Notes: a model not told the origin generated them from the sequence alone. A stretch of 64,000 bases of DNA from Phycisphaerales bacterium (GCA_028279375.1 JANQNW010000001.1:1-64000), one strand, 5' to 3'; counted from the stretch's first letter, positions 25,433-35,135 are shown. Numbers and translations are program-made.

Positions 25433-25787
25433 ATGAATGCTCCTTTCTCGCGCTGCGGGAGATGTCTCAAACATCCGCGGTCGAGACACGCTGCCCGCCT
25501 GTGCGATTGCGTCTGCGTGCACGAGAAAGAAAGGCAATTCCGGCGCCAGCGGGCGCAAACCCGCTGAAGACAATCAATACGCGATCCGAGCGCTGCGCGG
25601 GCTGTCAACGAGGCCGCTGAAACCGGGGAATCTGCCATAATGACAAGCTGATGCGCTTTCCCGGGGGTTCCCGGGGCCGCTCGCAAGGCACGCCCGTTGC
25701 ATCTTTTCCACGGGTTGTCCTGCGCGGCGACCGAATCACGAGGTTGTTCGCACGCCGGGCGTGCAGGGATTCATCTACCGGACATTC
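25433..25787. other. Divergent intergenic region, hsp20 / dnaJ-like
   Basis: A 355-base gap holding both leaders. I see a TTGACA on the minus strand (25603-25608) without a matching -10, and CATAAT on the plus strand (25637 area) without a good -35. No CIRCE-type repeat (TTAGCACTC / GAGTGCTAA) is present. No gene recognised. Confidence 0.6.
25443..25529 (-). promoter_or_regulatory. Candidate RNA thermometer in the hsp20 leader
   Basis: On the minus strand, 25519-25529 can pair over 11 bases (one G-U) with 25443-25453, which overlaps the AAGGAG ribosome-binding site; a U run next to the upstream arm could also pair with the rest of it. A smaller hairpin (25461-25465 with 25471-25475) sits in the loop. 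Occlusion of the ribosome-binding site is how ROSE-type and related hsp20 thermometers work. The transcript start is not known. Confidence 0.35.
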
Positions 25788-26780
25788 ATGAGCGTCGAAT
25801 ACAGGGACTATTACGAGACGCTGGGCGTCAATCGCGACGCCGGCCAGGACGAGATCAAGCGGGCGTATCGCAAGCTGGCGCAGAAGCTCCACCCGGACCT
25901 CAACAAGGAACCCGGCGCTGAGGACGAGTTCAAGGCCGTCACCGAGGCGTACGAGGTCCTCAAGGACCCCGACACGCGCAAGCGCTACGACTCGCTCGGC
26001 GCCAACTGGAAAGCCGGACAGAACTTCGAGACACCCCCCGGATGGGAGGATTTCAAGGTCAGCTTCGGCGGGCGCGGCACGGGCGCGGGTGTCGACTTCG
26101 GCGGCTCCGGATTCAGCGACTTCTTCGAAGCGATCTTCGGTGGAGGCGGCCCCGGGCGATCCGCCGGGTTCCGCTCGTCTCATGGGTCCCGCCCGCAGGC
26201 GCGCCCGGGCGCCAATCTCGAAGCGAGCGTCACGGTGTCGCTCGACGAGGCATACCACGGCGCCACGAAAAGCGTGACGCTGCAGTCCACCGACGCCGCC
26301 TCCGGGTCGCCATCGCGCTCGACGAAGTCGTTCGACGTGCGTATCCCGGCGGGCACGACGCATGGCGCCGTCATCCGGCTCAGGGGGCAGGGCGGCGAGG
26401 GTGTTGGCGGCGGCGCCCGAGGCGATCTGCTGCTGCGCGTCTCCATCGCGCCGCATCCGACGTTCCGGCTGAATGGTCACGACCTCGTCGCGACGCTCGA
26501 GATCGAGCCGTGGCAGGCGGCGCTTGGTGCTCGGGTGGACGCGCCGACCCTCGAGGGCGACGTCACGCTCACCATTCCGGCGGGCTCACAAAGCGGACAG
26601 AAACTCCGCCTGCGCGACAAGGGCCTCCCCATTCGCAAGGGTGAACGCGGCGACCTCTACGTCGAACTGAAGATCACCGTCCCGAAGAACCTGACCGACG
26701 CGCAACGCGAGCTCTTCGAGCAGTTGCGTGACGCGTCGAAGGCTGAAACGAGCGAGAGCGCCGGCACAGAGAGCGCCTAG
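25788..26780 (+). CDS. cbpA: DnaJ-class co-chaperone, CbpA-like
   Basis: A 330-residue J-domain protein. The J domain occupies residues 5-70 with the HPD motif in KLHPDLNK. A Gly/Phe-rich linker (about 85-145) follows, with no Cys-rich zinc fingers, then two beta-barrel substrate-binding domains ([14 protein letters not shown] and the later [14 protein letters not shown]), the layout of CbpA/DnaJ type II. It stimulates DnaK ATPase. ATG at 25788 starts [14 protein letters not shown]; a GTG at 25761 is in frame, and neither has a good ribosome-binding site. clpB follows after 25 bases, so the two are likely one operon. Confidence 0.9.
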   Translation: MSVEYRDYYETLGVNRDAGQDEIKRAYRKLAQKLHPDLNKEPGAEDEFKAVTEAYEVLKDPDTRKRYDSLGANWKAGQNFETPPGWEDFKVSFGGRGTGAGVDFGGSGFSDFFEAIFGGGGPGRSAGFRSSHGSRPQARPGANLEASVTVSLDEAYHGATKSVTLQSTDAASGSPSRSTKSFDVRIPAGTTHGAVIRLRGQGGEGVGGGARGDLLLRVSIAPHPTFRLNGHDLVATLEIEPWQAALGARVDAPTLEGDVTLTIPAGSQSGQKLRLRDKGLPIRKGERGDLYVELKITVPKNLTDAQRELFEQLRDASKAETSESAGTESA

Positions 26781-26805
26781 GGAATCAGAAAGGAGCGCAC
26801 AGCAC

Positions 26806-29448
26806 ATGGATATGAACAAACTGACACAGAAGAGCCAGGAGGCCTTTCATCAGGCGCAGGCGACCGCTGTGCGCTTCGGGCACAACGAAGTCGATACGGA
26901 GCATCTGCTCTTCGCGCTGGGCGAGCAGAGCGAGGGGCTGATCCCGCGCCTGCTCGAGCGCATGGATATCGATCCCGCCGCGTTCACCGGCGCGATCCAG
27001 CAGGCCCTCGAGAAGCGACCCAGCGTCTCCGGCCCCGGCGCCGAGCCGGGCAAGGTCTTCGTGACCCAGCGCCTGAGCAAACTGCTCGTGGACGCCGAGA
27101 AGGAAGCGTCTCGACTCAAGGATGAATACGTTTCGGTTGAGCACCTCGTCCTCGCGGCCCTCGCCGAATCAGGTGAGACCGACGCCAAGCGCGTCTTCAA
27201 GCAGTTCAATATCACGAAGGACCGCCTCCTCGAGACGCTCACGAGCGTGCGCGGCGCGCAGCGCGTGCAGAGCGCCAACCCGGAAGCGACCTACGAGGCG
27301 CTCGATCGCTACGGCGTCGATCTCGTCAAGGCCGCCCGCACCGGCAAGCTCGACCCGGTCATCGGTCGCGACACGGAGATCAGGCGCGTCATTCGCATCC
27401 TCTCGCGCAAGACGAAGAACAACCCGGTGCTCATCGGCGAACCCGGCGTCGGCAAGACCGCCATCGTCGAGGGACTCGCCCAGCGCATCGTCCGCGGCGA
27501 CGTGCCCGAGGGTCTCAAGGACAAGACCGTCTTCGCGCTCGACATGGGCGCGCTCGTCGCCGGCGCGAAGTTCCGGGGCGAGTTCGAGGAGCGCCTCAAG
27601 GCCGTCCTTCAGGAAGTGAAGCAGGCCGAGGGGCAGATCATTCTCTTCATCGATGAGCTGCACACGATCGTCGGCGCCGGCAAGGCCGAGGGCTCGATGG
27701 ACGCCGGCAACATGCTCAAGCCCATGCTGGCTCGCGGCGAACTCCACTGCATCGGCGCCACCACGCTCGATGAGCATCGTCAGCACATCGAGAAGGACGC
27801 TGCGCTCGAACGCCGATTCCAGACCGTCATGGTGGATCAGCCGACCGTCGAGGACACCATCTCGATTCTGCGCGGCCTGCGCGAGCGCTTCGAGGTGCAC
27901 CACGGCGTCAAGATTCAGGACAACTCTCTCGTCGCGTCGGCGACGCTCTCCAATCGGTACATCACTGATCGCTTCCTTCCGGACAAGGCCATCGATCTCG
28001 TTGATGAGGCGTGCGCCATGATCCGCACGGAGATCGACTCAATGCCGGCGGAGCTCGACGAGGCGACGCGCCGCGTGATGCAGCTTGAGATCGAGGAAGC
28101 CGCGCTCAAGAAGGAGAAGGACAAGGGCTCGAGCGAGCGTCTGAAGACGCTCCGCAAGGAGCTCGCCGATCTCAAGGAGAAGGCGGACGCGATGCGCGCC
28201 CAGTGGGATCAGGAGAAGGAGGGCATCCAGGCCGTCCAGGATCTGCGCGGCGCACTCGAGCAGGCGCGCTTCCGGCTCGAGCAGGCCGAGCGCGATCACG
28301 ACCTGAACAAGGCCGCCGAGTTGCAGCACGGCACGATCCCGGGCCTCCTCCAGCAGCTTGAGTCGGAAGAGGCGCGACTCGCCGAGAAGCACGATGCCGC
28401 CGGCGGCGCCCCATTGCTGCGCGAAGAGGTCACCAAAGCCGAGATCGCCGAAATCGTCGCCCGCTGGACGGGCATCCCCGTCACGCGCCTCGTCGAAGGC
28501 GAGCGCGAAAAACTCCTCAGGCTCGATGAGATCCTGCACGAGCGCGTCATCGGTCAGGATGAAGCCGTGCAACTCGTCGCGGACGCCGTCATCCGCGCCC
28601 GCGCCGGCATCAAGGATCCCAAGCGCCCGATCGGGTCCTTCCTCTTCCTGGGCCCCACGGGCGTCGGGAAGACGGAGCTTGCGCGTACGCTCGCCGAGGC
28701 GCTCTTCGACTCCGAAGACAACATCGTCCGCATCGACATGAGCGAGTACATGGAGAAGCACGCCGTCAGCAGGCTGATCGGCGCCCCTCCCGGGTACGTC
28801 GGCTATGACGAGGGCGGCCAGCTCACCGAGGCCGTGCGGCGCAAGCCCTACTCCGTCGTCCTCTTCGATGAGATCGAAAAGGCCCACGCCGACGTCTTCA
28901 ACGTGCTCCTTCAGATCCTCGATGACGGTCGCGTGACCGACTCCCAGGGCCACACGGTCAACTTCAAGAACACCGTCATCATCATGACGAGCAACATCGG
29001 GTCGCATCACCTCCTCGAGGGAGTCACCCCCAGCGGTCAGATCACGAATGATGCGCGCACGAGCGTGATGAACGACCTGCGCTCGCACTTCCGCCCCGAG
29101 TTTCTCAATCGCGTCGATGATGTGGTGCTCTTCAAGCCCCTGCAGATGGGCGAGATCACGCGCATCGTCGATCTCCTCGTCGCCGAGCTCGCCTCGCGAC
29201 TCGAGGATCGACGCATCACGCTGGAACTCAGCGAGGGCGCGAAGCGCCATGTGGCCGACGCCGCCTACGACCCCGTCTACGGGGCCCGGCCCCTCAAGCG
29301 CTACCTCCAGCACGAGGTCGAGACCCGGGTCGGCCGATCGATCATCGCCGGCGACATCAGCGATGGGGACCATGTGGTCGTCGATCTCGAAGGGGACGAA
29401 CTGACGGTCCGCGTCGAATCCGGGAAACCGGAAGAGGCGACCGCCTAA
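26806..29448 (+). CDS. clpB: ATP-dependent disaggregase ClpB
   Basis: An 880-residue Hsp100 chaperone that resolubilises aggregates together with DnaK. It has the double Clp N domain (1-145), NBD1 with Walker A GEPGVGKT and FIDELH, the coiled-coil middle domain (about 405-530, rich in Lys/Glu), NBD2 with GPTGVGKT and [10 protein letters not shown], and the C-terminal YGARPLKR sensor-2 motif. Length is close to the E. coli protein (857). AGGAG ten bases ahead of the ATG supports the start. It belongs with the dnaJ-like gene upstream and hsp20 opposite. Confidence 0.96.
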   Translation: MDMNKLTQKSQEAFHQAQATAVRFGHNEVDTEHLLFALGEQSEGLIPRLLERMDIDPAAFTGAIQQALEKRPSVSGPGAEPGKVFVTQRLSKLLVDAEKEASRLKDEYVSVEHLVLAALAESGETDAKRVFKQFNITKDRLLETLTSVRGAQRVQSANPEATYEALDRYGVDLVKAARTGKLDPVIGRDTEIRRVIRILSRKTKNNPVLIGEPGVGKTAIVEGLAQRIVRGDVPEGLKDKTVFALDMGALVAGAKFRGEFEERLKAVLQEVKQAEGQIILFIDELHTIVGAGKAEGSMDAGNMLKPMLARGELHCIGATTLDEHRQHIEKDAALERRFQTVMVDQPTVEDTISILRGLRERFEVHHGVKIQDNSLVASATLSNRYITDRFLPDKAIDLVDEACAMIRTEIDSMPAELDEATRRVMQLEIEEAALKKEKDKGSSERLKTLRKELADLKEKADAMRAQWDQEKEGIQAVQDLRGALEQARFRLEQAERDHDLNKAAELQHGTIPGLLQQLESEEARLAEKHDAAGGAPLLREEVTKAEIAEIVARWTGIPVTRLVEGEREKLLRLDEILHERVIGQDEAVQLVADAVIRARAGIKDPKRPIGSFLFLGPTGVGKTELARTLAEALFDSEDNIVRIDMSEYMEKHAVSRLIGAPPGYVGYDEGGQLTEAVRRKPYSVVLFDEIEKAHADVFNVLLQILDDGRVTDSQGHTVNFKNTVIIMTSNIGSHHLLEGVTPSGQITNDARTSVMNDLRSHFRPEFLNRVDDVVLFKPLQMGEITRIVDLLVAELASRLEDRRITLELSEGAKRHVADAAYDPVYGARPLKRYLQHEVETRVGRSIIAGDISDGDHVVVDLEGDELTVRVESGKPEEATA

Positions 29449-29503
29449 GAATCTCCAGGAAACCCCCTCCAGATCCCCCACGCGCTCAGCACAGGAGCCA
29501 GCG

Positions 29504-30199
29504 ATGATGTTCTTCGATCCCGTCTATTTCCTCTTTCTCGCGCCGGCGATGATCCTCGCCGCGATCGCGCAGATGAAGGTGAAATCCGCCTATCACCACG
29601 CGGCCGCGATTCCCGTGCGCAGCGGTCTCACCGGGGCCCAGGCGGCCCGCCAGATCCTCGATGACAACGGCCTGCACGATGTCGAGATCGAGCTCCACCA
29701 GGGCACGATGACGGACCACTACGACCCGAGGCACAAGGTCCTCCGCCTCAGCCCGCACGTCTACAAGGGACGCAGCGTGGCGTCTCTGGGCATCGCCGCC
29801 CACGAGGCAGGGCATGCCCTTCAGGACGGCACGGGCTACGCCCCGCTGGCGCTTCGCAACGGCATCGTTCCGATGGCGTCGATGGGCGGCAGCCTCGGCA
29901 TGATCCTGTTGATCGCCGGCATGTTCCTGCAGATGACCGGCCTCGTGTGGCTCGGAATCATCTTCTTCTCCGCCACCGTCGTCTTTCAGCTGGTGAATCT
30001 GCCAGTGGAGTTCGACGCCAGCGCCCGCGCAAAGCGCATTCTCTTCGAGGAGGGCATGGTCGACGCCGGCGAGCGTGACGAGGTGCGGCGCGTCCTCAGC
30101 GCCGCGGCCCTGACCTACGTCGCCGCGACGCTGACGGCCATTCTGACCCTGCTCTACTTCCTGTATCGCTCCGGCCTGCTGAGCGGGGACCGGCGCTAG
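29504..30199 (+). CDS. Membrane zinc metallopeptidase, YugP-like
   Basis: A 231-residue membrane protein of the neutral zinc metallopeptidase family (Zn_peptidase_2). It begins with a hydrophobic helix (residues 5-24), then a soluble part with the zinc site HEAGH near residue 99, then two to three more membrane helices (about 125-165 and 195-225). The conserved VNLPVEFDASARAK lies between. Members are putative proteases of unknown substrate. AGGAG precedes the double ATG at 29504/29507. It follows clpB by 55 bases and may be co-transcribed. Confidence 0.9.
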   Translation: MMFFDPVYFLFLAPAMILAAIAQMKVKSAYHHAAAIPVRSGLTGAQAARQILDDNGLHDVEIELHQGTMTDHYDPRHKVLRLSPHVYKGRSVASLGIAAHEAGHALQDGTGYAPLALRNGIVPMASMGGSLGMILLIAGMFLQMTGLVWLGIIFFSATVVFQLVNLPVEFDASARAKRILFEEGMVDAGERDEVRRVLSAAALTYVAATLTAILTLLYFLYRSGLLSGDRR

Positions 30200-30537
30200 A
30201 AGCGGATGTCCAAAAACCCCTGTTTTTTCGCTGAAAACGCCGCTTCAACGAGCGACGAGCGTCGGCATGCGTTCACGAGAACATCCCCGGCGCACGCGGC
30301 GGCCCCCGATTCGACTGTCAGAATTCGCCTTTGAGGCAGGGGTTTTTGACATACGCGCGAAAGAAACGCGCTCGAAACCTCATGCCGAAAAACGAAATTT
30401 GCCGAAAAATACAGGCCCAAACGCCTTGTGAGGCGATGGAGAGAGTAGTACAACCCTCGAATCACAGGTCGAGACAGATGGAATCGCGTTGATTGCCACT
30501 GTCACCCAGGACAACTGTGCAAGATCTGGAGGCTCCG
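30200..30537. other. Intergenic region upstream of HU with short repeats
   Basis: This 338-base gap is more A/T-rich than its surroundings. It has a perfect 12-base inverted repeat (30211-30222 and 30337-30348), a 10-base direct repeat TGCCGAAAAA at 30384-30393 and 30401-30410, and a TTGACA at 30346-30351 with no clear -10 at the right distance. No gene recognised; probably the control region of the HU gene. Confidence 0.5.
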
Positions 30538-30975
30538 ATGGCCCGCAAGAAGACCACCAAGAAGCGCACGACGCGTAAGAAGACCACGCATCGCGCGACC
30601 GCCCGCAGAACCACCCGCAAGACGACCCGAAAGAAGACGGCCGCCCGCCCGTCGAGCAAGATTCCGAGCACGGATCGCCCGCGCACCAAGGCTGAGGTGT
30701 TCCGCATCGTCGCGGAGAACACCGACCTCTCGCGTCAGCAGATCGCTCAGGTCTTCGACGTCGTCGGCGACATGATCCAGAAGGACCTCGGCACCCGCGG
30801 CCCCGGCGTCTTCAACCTGGCCGGCCTCATGAAGGTCGTCGTCCAGAAGAAGCCCGCCACCAAGGCGCGCAAGGGCATCAACCCCTTCACCGGCGAAGAG
30901 ATGATGTTCAAGGCCAAGCCCGCGCGCAAGGTCGTCAAGGTCCGCCCGCTCAAGGCCCTGAAGGAAATGGTCTGA
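30538..30975 (+). CDS. HU-family DNA-binding protein with long basic tail
   Basis: A 145-residue nucleoid protein. Residues 1-47 are an extended tail almost entirely of Lys, Arg and Thr (MARKKTTKKRTTRKKTTHRA and onward), resembling histone H1-like tails. Residues 48-145 are an HU/IHF-like domain (KAEVFRIVAENTDLSRQQIA, GPGVFNLAGLMKVVVQKKPA, KGINPFTGEEMMFKAKPARK); the arm NPFTGE replaces the usual NPxTGE. TGGAGG ahead of ATG at 30538 supports the start. Tailed HU proteins are known in planctomycetes and some other groups. The tail probably adds sequence-independent DNA contacts. Confidence 0.92.
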   Translation: MARKKTTKKRTTRKKTTHRATARRTTRKTTRKKTAARPSSKIPSTDRPRTKAEVFRIVAENTDLSRQQIAQVFDVVGDMIQKDLGTRGPGVFNLAGLMKVVVQKKPATKARKGINPFTGEEMMFKAKPARKVVKVRPLKALKEMV

Positions 30976-31043
30976 GCGACCACGACACATGGCGAGCTCG
31001 TCCCGATGCGTTTGAGGGGCCCTCGCTGATACGATTCTGAGGT

Positions 31044-31078
31044 CAGGGCCGGGCGTTCTCGCTCGGCCCTGGTCGTTT
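31044..31078 (+). terminator. Rho-independent terminator of the HU gene
   Basis: An 8-bp stem (31044-31051 with 31064-31071), with an inner GCG/CGC extension, is followed by a weak T tract (gtcgttt). It lies 68 bases after the HU stop. Confidence 0.6.
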
Positions 31079-31214
31079 AAACAGACTCAAACCGGCGCCT
31101 CCCGAACCGGAATTGCCGAAACCTCCGGTAGAATCAGCCAAAGAAGGAAGAGTGGACGAGCGCCCGACGTGGGGTCCGGGCCGTCTGCGCTCAACTCATC
31201 GGGATCGGCCGCCC

Positions 31215-32225
31215 ATGTCTCACGCTGAGCCCAGCCAGAATGACGCCCCCGAGGCGCCTCCAACTGTCGCGACGCCTCCCGGGCGTCTGCCCGCCTCCGC
31301 CGAGATCGGCGGCTTGTGCGTGCTCGCCGCGATCGTCGCCGGCGCCCTGATGACGATGAACATCGTCACCATCGGGTTCGCGTTGCTCATCTCCCTCGGC
31401 GCCCTGCAGGGTTACTGCCGGGGCTCCCTTCGCATGCTGAGTTTCGTCGTCGGACTCCTGGTCGGCTTCCTCGTCGCCCAGCCCGTCGGCGCATTCCTCG
31501 AAACACCCTTCCGCTCATTCTTCGGCTTCGGCGGCATGATGCTGCGCGCCACCACAATCGGAGCCGCCGGACTCGGCGCCATCATCGTCGTTTCGATCGT
31601 GGCGAGCGTGGTGACGCATCGTCTCAGCAAGAGCAAGCAGCTCGCGGTGACGAATCGCACGAGCGGCATGGCGATCGGCGCCGCCGAGGGCGCGCTCGTG
31701 GCTTTCGGCGTCGTGTGGTCGGCGCTGGCGCTGGCGCCGGTCGTCAGCGCGCCGCGCTTCGACGACACCGGGCGTCTGCTCAGCCCCCCCTTCTTCGCCG
31801 TTCCGCTGCAGCTCATCGCGAACAGCGCAGATGAAAGCGTGCTCGGCGCCGCGGCGGACGCGACAAACCCAGTCGGCCAGGTCGAGGTGATGCAATCGCT
31901 CAACGACTTCGCCATCGTCGCCGCGAGTCCGGAGTTGCTCGAGGAGTTCCTCGAGGATCCACAGGTCCAGGCGATCCAGGAGCGCGAGAGCGTCCAGCGT
32001 CTGCGCAAGGACATCGAGAAGAACGAAGAGATTCACGCGATCGTCGCGCGCCTCCTCGACGATGGTCTTCAGGAGGGGGACATCTGGCGATTGCTCAACA
32101 GCGATGAGTTCTCGAGGATCCTCGCGAGCAGCGGCGCCCTCGAAGATCTCGATGAGATCGCCGGGTCACTGCACGAGGTCGCCGAACGTGTGCGGCGCGT
32201 TTCCGAGAGCGGCGGAGCGATCTAG
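31215..32225 (+). CDS. CvpA-like membrane protein
   Basis: A 336-residue protein with four hydrophobic segments at about residues 30-175, including GYCRGSLRMLSFVVGLLVGFLVAQPVG, the pattern of the CvpA (colicin V production) family. The C-terminal 150 residues are soluble and helical, with many Glu and Asp. CvpA proteins have poorly defined roles in envelope stress and biofilm. ATG at 31215 is used; a GTG at 31152, right after AAGGAAGA, is in frame and would add 21 residues. Convergent with the dehydrogenase gene 16 bases on. Confidence 0.75.
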   Translation: MSHAEPSQNDAPEAPPTVATPPGRLPASAEIGGLCVLAAIVAGALMTMNIVTIGFALLISLGALQGYCRGSLRMLSFVVGLLVGFLVAQPVGAFLETPFRSFFGFGGMMLRATTIGAAGLGAIIVVSIVASVVTHRLSKSKQLAVTNRTSGMAIGAAEGALVAFGVVWSALALAPVVSAPRFDDTGRLLSPPFFAVPLQLIANSADESVLGAAADATNPVGQVEVMQSLNDFAIVAASPELLEEFLEDPQVQAIQERESVQRLRKDIEKNEEIHAIVARLLDDGLQEGDIWRLLNSDEFSRILASSGALEDLDEIAGSLHEVAERVRRVSESGGAI

Positions 32226-32241
32226 CCGCCCATCCGACCGA

Positions 32242-33576
32242 CTAGTCGCACGGTCCCCACGACCCAATGAGTTCAGCCAGTTCGGTCGCGGTGTATGGGT
32301 TTCCCCATGCGCCGATCAACTGGGCAAGATCTGCGGCGCCGACGACGCCGTCGGCCGCGAGATCCCATTCACATTCGCTGACCCCCTCCACGCTGATCTT
32401 CCACACATCGCCAAGCCGACTGCAGAGATAGATCTCACCGCCAGGCCCGCTGCTGACACTCGTTCGAAGGGGTCTGATGGCGTTGCCGAGCGCCTCGCTG
32501 TGATTCTGGACCTCGAGCGGTTTCGAGCCGGAAGGGGTCATCGAGAAGACCTCACCCGTGCAGTAGTCGCTGAAGAAGAAGTGGCCGTCGTAGCCTTCCA
32601 GTTCGGCGCCCCGGTACACGACGCCTCCGATGATGGAGCACCGTCCTTCTTCGTGGCTGTACACGAACACGGGATCCTCAAACGGCGCTGTCTCGCAGTC
32701 CGGACATCCCGCGGCGCCGAAGATGGTGCATGAGAATCCCTCCCTGCAGCGCCATCCGTAGTTCTTCAACGCCGCGTCGCTGGCGGGCCGGACGTTGATC
32801 TCCTCCCAGTCATTGGCGCCGACATCCGGGATATACAGGTCACCCGTCTTGCAATCGAATGCGGGCCGCCATGGATTCCGGAGTCCGTACGCGTAGATCT
32901 CCTGTCTGGCGCCGCCTCGCACACCAGCCAGCGGATTCCCCATCGGGATCGCGTAGTTCTGCTCGGGATCATCAGGGAAGTCGTCCCCATGCGGGTCGAT
33001 TCGCAGCATCTTCCCGAAAAGGGAAGTGAGATCCTGCGATCGATTCTCGAGATCGTTTCCGGCCAGATTCGCGTCGCCCGTTGCGATGTAGAGCAGAGCG
33101 CCTTTCGGATCGAACGCGATCGATCCGCCGAAGTGAGTGTCGAAGGGATCGGCGCCCGCGCTGAAGATCGGCGTCGCGCTCTTGAGATCGGCGATGTTCG
33201 GATCCGCGGAAACCTGATACCTCGTCAGACGGATCGTGTCGTCGAGCTCCGCTGTATAGAGATAGAACCATCCGTTCGAGTCGTACGCCGGATCGAACGC
33301 CATCCCCAGCAGCCCGAGAAACCCGCTCGATGGCAGTCCAGGAAGATCGATGAATGGCGTGGGGAGAAGCGCGTTCTCCTTCATGATGAGCACTGGTCCC
33401 TGCCGGCAGACGATAAACAATCGGCCGTCATCTTCCGGCGTTGCGAGCGTCATGACGGGATGCAGAGCGCCAAGATTCGCGACGAACTCAGGAGCCAGAG
33501 CGGATTGTGCGCGCGCCAACTGCAACGATGCCCCAAGCGTCAGCACAAGGAAGAGCGCTCCAGATCCACGAATCAT
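32242..33576 (-). CDS. Secreted PQQ-type sugar dehydrogenase with dockerin-like C-terminus
   Basis: A 444-residue exported protein (signal peptide ending ARAQ). Residues 25-385 form a six-bladed glucose/sorbosone dehydrogenase-type propeller: GRLFIVCRQG, LGLLGMAFDP, DTHFGGSIAFDPKG, QDLTSLFGKMLRIDP, EIYAYGLRNPWRPAFD and YSHEEGRCSIIGGVVYRG, as in YliI/Hip-like PQQ enzymes. The end (about 403-444) has two short EF-hand/dockerin-like repeats, WDLAADGVVGAADLAQLIG then ATELAELIGSWGPC, a tail common on Phycisphaerae exported proteins. GGAGG precedes the ATG. The next gene upstream is a close paralogue. Confidence 0.88.
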   Translation of the reverse strand: MIRGSGALFLVLTLGASLQLARAQSALAPEFVANLGALHPVMTLATPEDDGRLFIVCRQGPVLIMKENALLPTPFIDLPGLPSSGFLGLLGMAFDPAYDSNGWFYLYTAELDDTIRLTRYQVSADPNIADLKSATPIFSAGADPFDTHFGGSIAFDPKGALLYIATGDANLAGNDLENRSQDLTSLFGKMLRIDPHGDDFPDDPEQNYAIPMGNPLAGVRGGARQEIYAYGLRNPWRPAFDCKTGDLYIPDVGANDWEEINVRPASDAALKNYGWRCREGFSCTIFGAAGCPDCETAPFEDPVFVYSHEEGRCSIIGGVVYRGAELEGYDGHFFFSDYCTGEVFSMTPSGSKPLEVQNHSEALGNAIRPLRTSVSSGPGGEIYLCSRLGDVWKISVEGVSECEWDLAADGVVGAADLAQLIGAWGNPYTATELAELIGSWGPCD

Positions 33577-33673
33577 GATTCCTCCCGATTGAGATTCTCG
33601 CCGACGGCGACAGGCGCATCCTCAAGGCCGCCATCCTGTCTCAGCGAAGAGCGGCGCCATCTCAACTGAGTAT

Positions 33674-35029
33674 TCATGGACACGGCCCCCAACTCCCGAT
33701 CAGGGCCGCGAGATCATCGCTCACATACGGCGCGTTCCAGAGTGAGATCAATGTCGCGAGATCGCTTGCGCCCACGACACCGTCTGCGATCAGATCCCAT
33801 TCGCAGGTCGTGAACGACGGATCCGGCGCGAGCTTCCAGACATCGCCGAGTCGATTACAGAAATAGACTTCGCCACCTGGTCCTGTGTTCACGCTCGTCG
33901 TCAGAGGCGAGATCGCTTTCTTCAGCGTCGAACTGTGATCAACGACTCTCGTCGGACCCTGGACCGCTGGATCGAGCGACGAGATGGCGCCCGTGCAGTA
34001 GTCAGAAAAGAAGAATCGCCCCTGATACTCGAGGGGAAGCGAACTTCCCCGATACACAGCGCCGCCGATGATCGAGCAGGCTTCGCCGCCATGCGAATAC
34101 GCATACACCGGATCCGTGAGAGACGAATCCGGACACTGCGCACAGGAAGCAGCGGCGAAGGGCGTGCAGACCCAGCCCTCCCGGCATCGCCATCCGAAGT
34201 TCGGCAGGGGCGGCGCGCCTGCAGGAATCAGATTGACCTCTTCCCACGACGACTCCCCGACATCCGCGACGTAGAGGTCTCCGGTCTGCGCGTCGAAGTC
34301 GCATCGCCATGGATTGCGCAGCCCATACGCCCAGATCTCTTCGCGCTGACCTGCCATATTCCCGGCAAGCGGATTCGACGCCGGCGCGCCATAGTTCTGA
34401 TCTGGATCCATCGGGAAGTCATCGACATCCACATCCAGGCGCAAGATCTTCCCCATGAGCTGCGCCAGATCCTGCGACCGATTGAACTGATCAGCGCCGG
34501 TCAGGTCGGCGTCGCCGACAGAGAGATAGAGATAGCCGTCAGGCCCGAACTCGAGCCAGCCGCCGAAGTGCGTATCGAAGACAGCATCCGTGAATGACAG
34601 CACGGGGAACGCCGTCGATTCGTCAGCGATGTCCGGATGCTCGCTCACGCTGTACCGGACGATCCGCGCGACGTTGTCGGCCGCGATGTAATAGAGGTAG
34701 AAGTAGCCGTTCTCCTCGTACTTCGGATGGAACGCCATTCCAAGCAGGCCGCTGAAGGCCGGGGCTGCGATCGACGTGTCCCGGAAGAAGGGCGATGGCC
34801 GGAAGAAGCCTGTCTCATCGACAATGTGAACTCTGCCCGTGCGGCACACGATGAAGAGACGACCGTCGTCGTCCGGCGTCGTCAGCATCTGCACCGGCTG
34901 GTCGTCGCCGACATCCGCGATGTGCTCGGCGAGGAGCGTCGGGAGCGCCATCGCCGCGGGCGACAGAAGAGCGCCCAGCCCTCCGAGCCAGATGATCTGC
35001 AGAGTTCTTCGTCCCACCGTCTTCTCCAC
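33674..35029 (-). CDS. Second secreted PQQ-type sugar dehydrogenase paralogue
   Basis: A 451-residue homologue of the neighbouring gene with the same order of motifs (GRLFIVCRTG, SGLLGMAFHP, DTHFGGWLEFGPDG, QDLAQLMGKILRLD, EIWAYGLRNPWRCDFD, YSHGGEACSIIGGAVYRG) and the same dockerin-like ending with GSWGPCP. The C-terminal cysteines (CREGW...CTPF...CAQCP) are also shared. Gene duplication is evident. The start is GTG at 35029 after a hydrophobic signal; a second GTG at 35017 has GGAG ahead of it and is a good alternative. The 97-base gap between the pair has no clear terminator, so they may be co-transcribed. Confidence 0.88.
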   Translation of the reverse strand: MEKTVGRRTLQIIWLGGLGALLSPAAMALPTLLAEHIADVGDDQPVQMLTTPDDDGRLFIVCRTGRVHIVDETGFFRPSPFFRDTSIAAPAFSGLLGMAFHPKYEENGYFYLYYIAADNVARIVRYSVSEHPDIADESTAFPVLSFTDAVFDTHFGGWLEFGPDGYLYLSVGDADLTGADQFNRSQDLAQLMGKILRLDVDVDDFPMDPDQNYGAPASNPLAGNMAGQREEIWAYGLRNPWRCDFDAQTGDLYVADVGESSWEEVNLIPAGAPPLPNFGWRCREGWVCTPFAAASCAQCPDSSLTDPVYAYSHGGEACSIIGGAVYRGSSLPLEYQGRFFFSDYCTGAISSLDPAVQGPTRVVDHSSTLKKAISPLTTSVNTGPGGEVYFCNRLGDVWKLAPDPSFTTCEWDLIADGVVGASDLATLISLWNAPYVSDDLAALIGSWGPCP

Positions 35030-35052
35030 GACTCGCGCGCTGCGCAGCGTTC

Positions 35053-35080
35053 AACCTACACCGCAACCACTTCGATGCAA
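35053..35080 (-). promoter_or_regulatory. Possible promoter of the dehydrogenase pair
   Basis: On the minus strand TTGCAT (35075-35080) and TAGGTT (35053-35058) are 16 bases apart, shortly upstream of the GTG start at 35029. Confidence 0.4.
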
Positions 35081-35100
35081 TTGAATTGTCCGTCCCATAG

Positions 35101-35135
35101 AAAACGCCCGACGGTCCGCTGGGAACCGCCGGGCG
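35101..35135 (-). terminator. Rho-independent terminator of dnaK
   Basis: On the minus strand an 11-bp stem with one G-U pair (35125-35135 with 35105-35115) is followed by four U. It begins 29 bases after the dnaK stop. Confidence 0.75.

Noticed and set aside
25433-25787. CIRCE or sigma32-type heat-shock control in the hsp20/dnaJ-like gap
   Set aside because: No TTAGCACTC/GAGTGCTAA pair, and the TTGACA at 25603-25608 (minus) and a CTGAAA...CATAAT pair (plus, about 25617-25642) lack correctly spaced partners.
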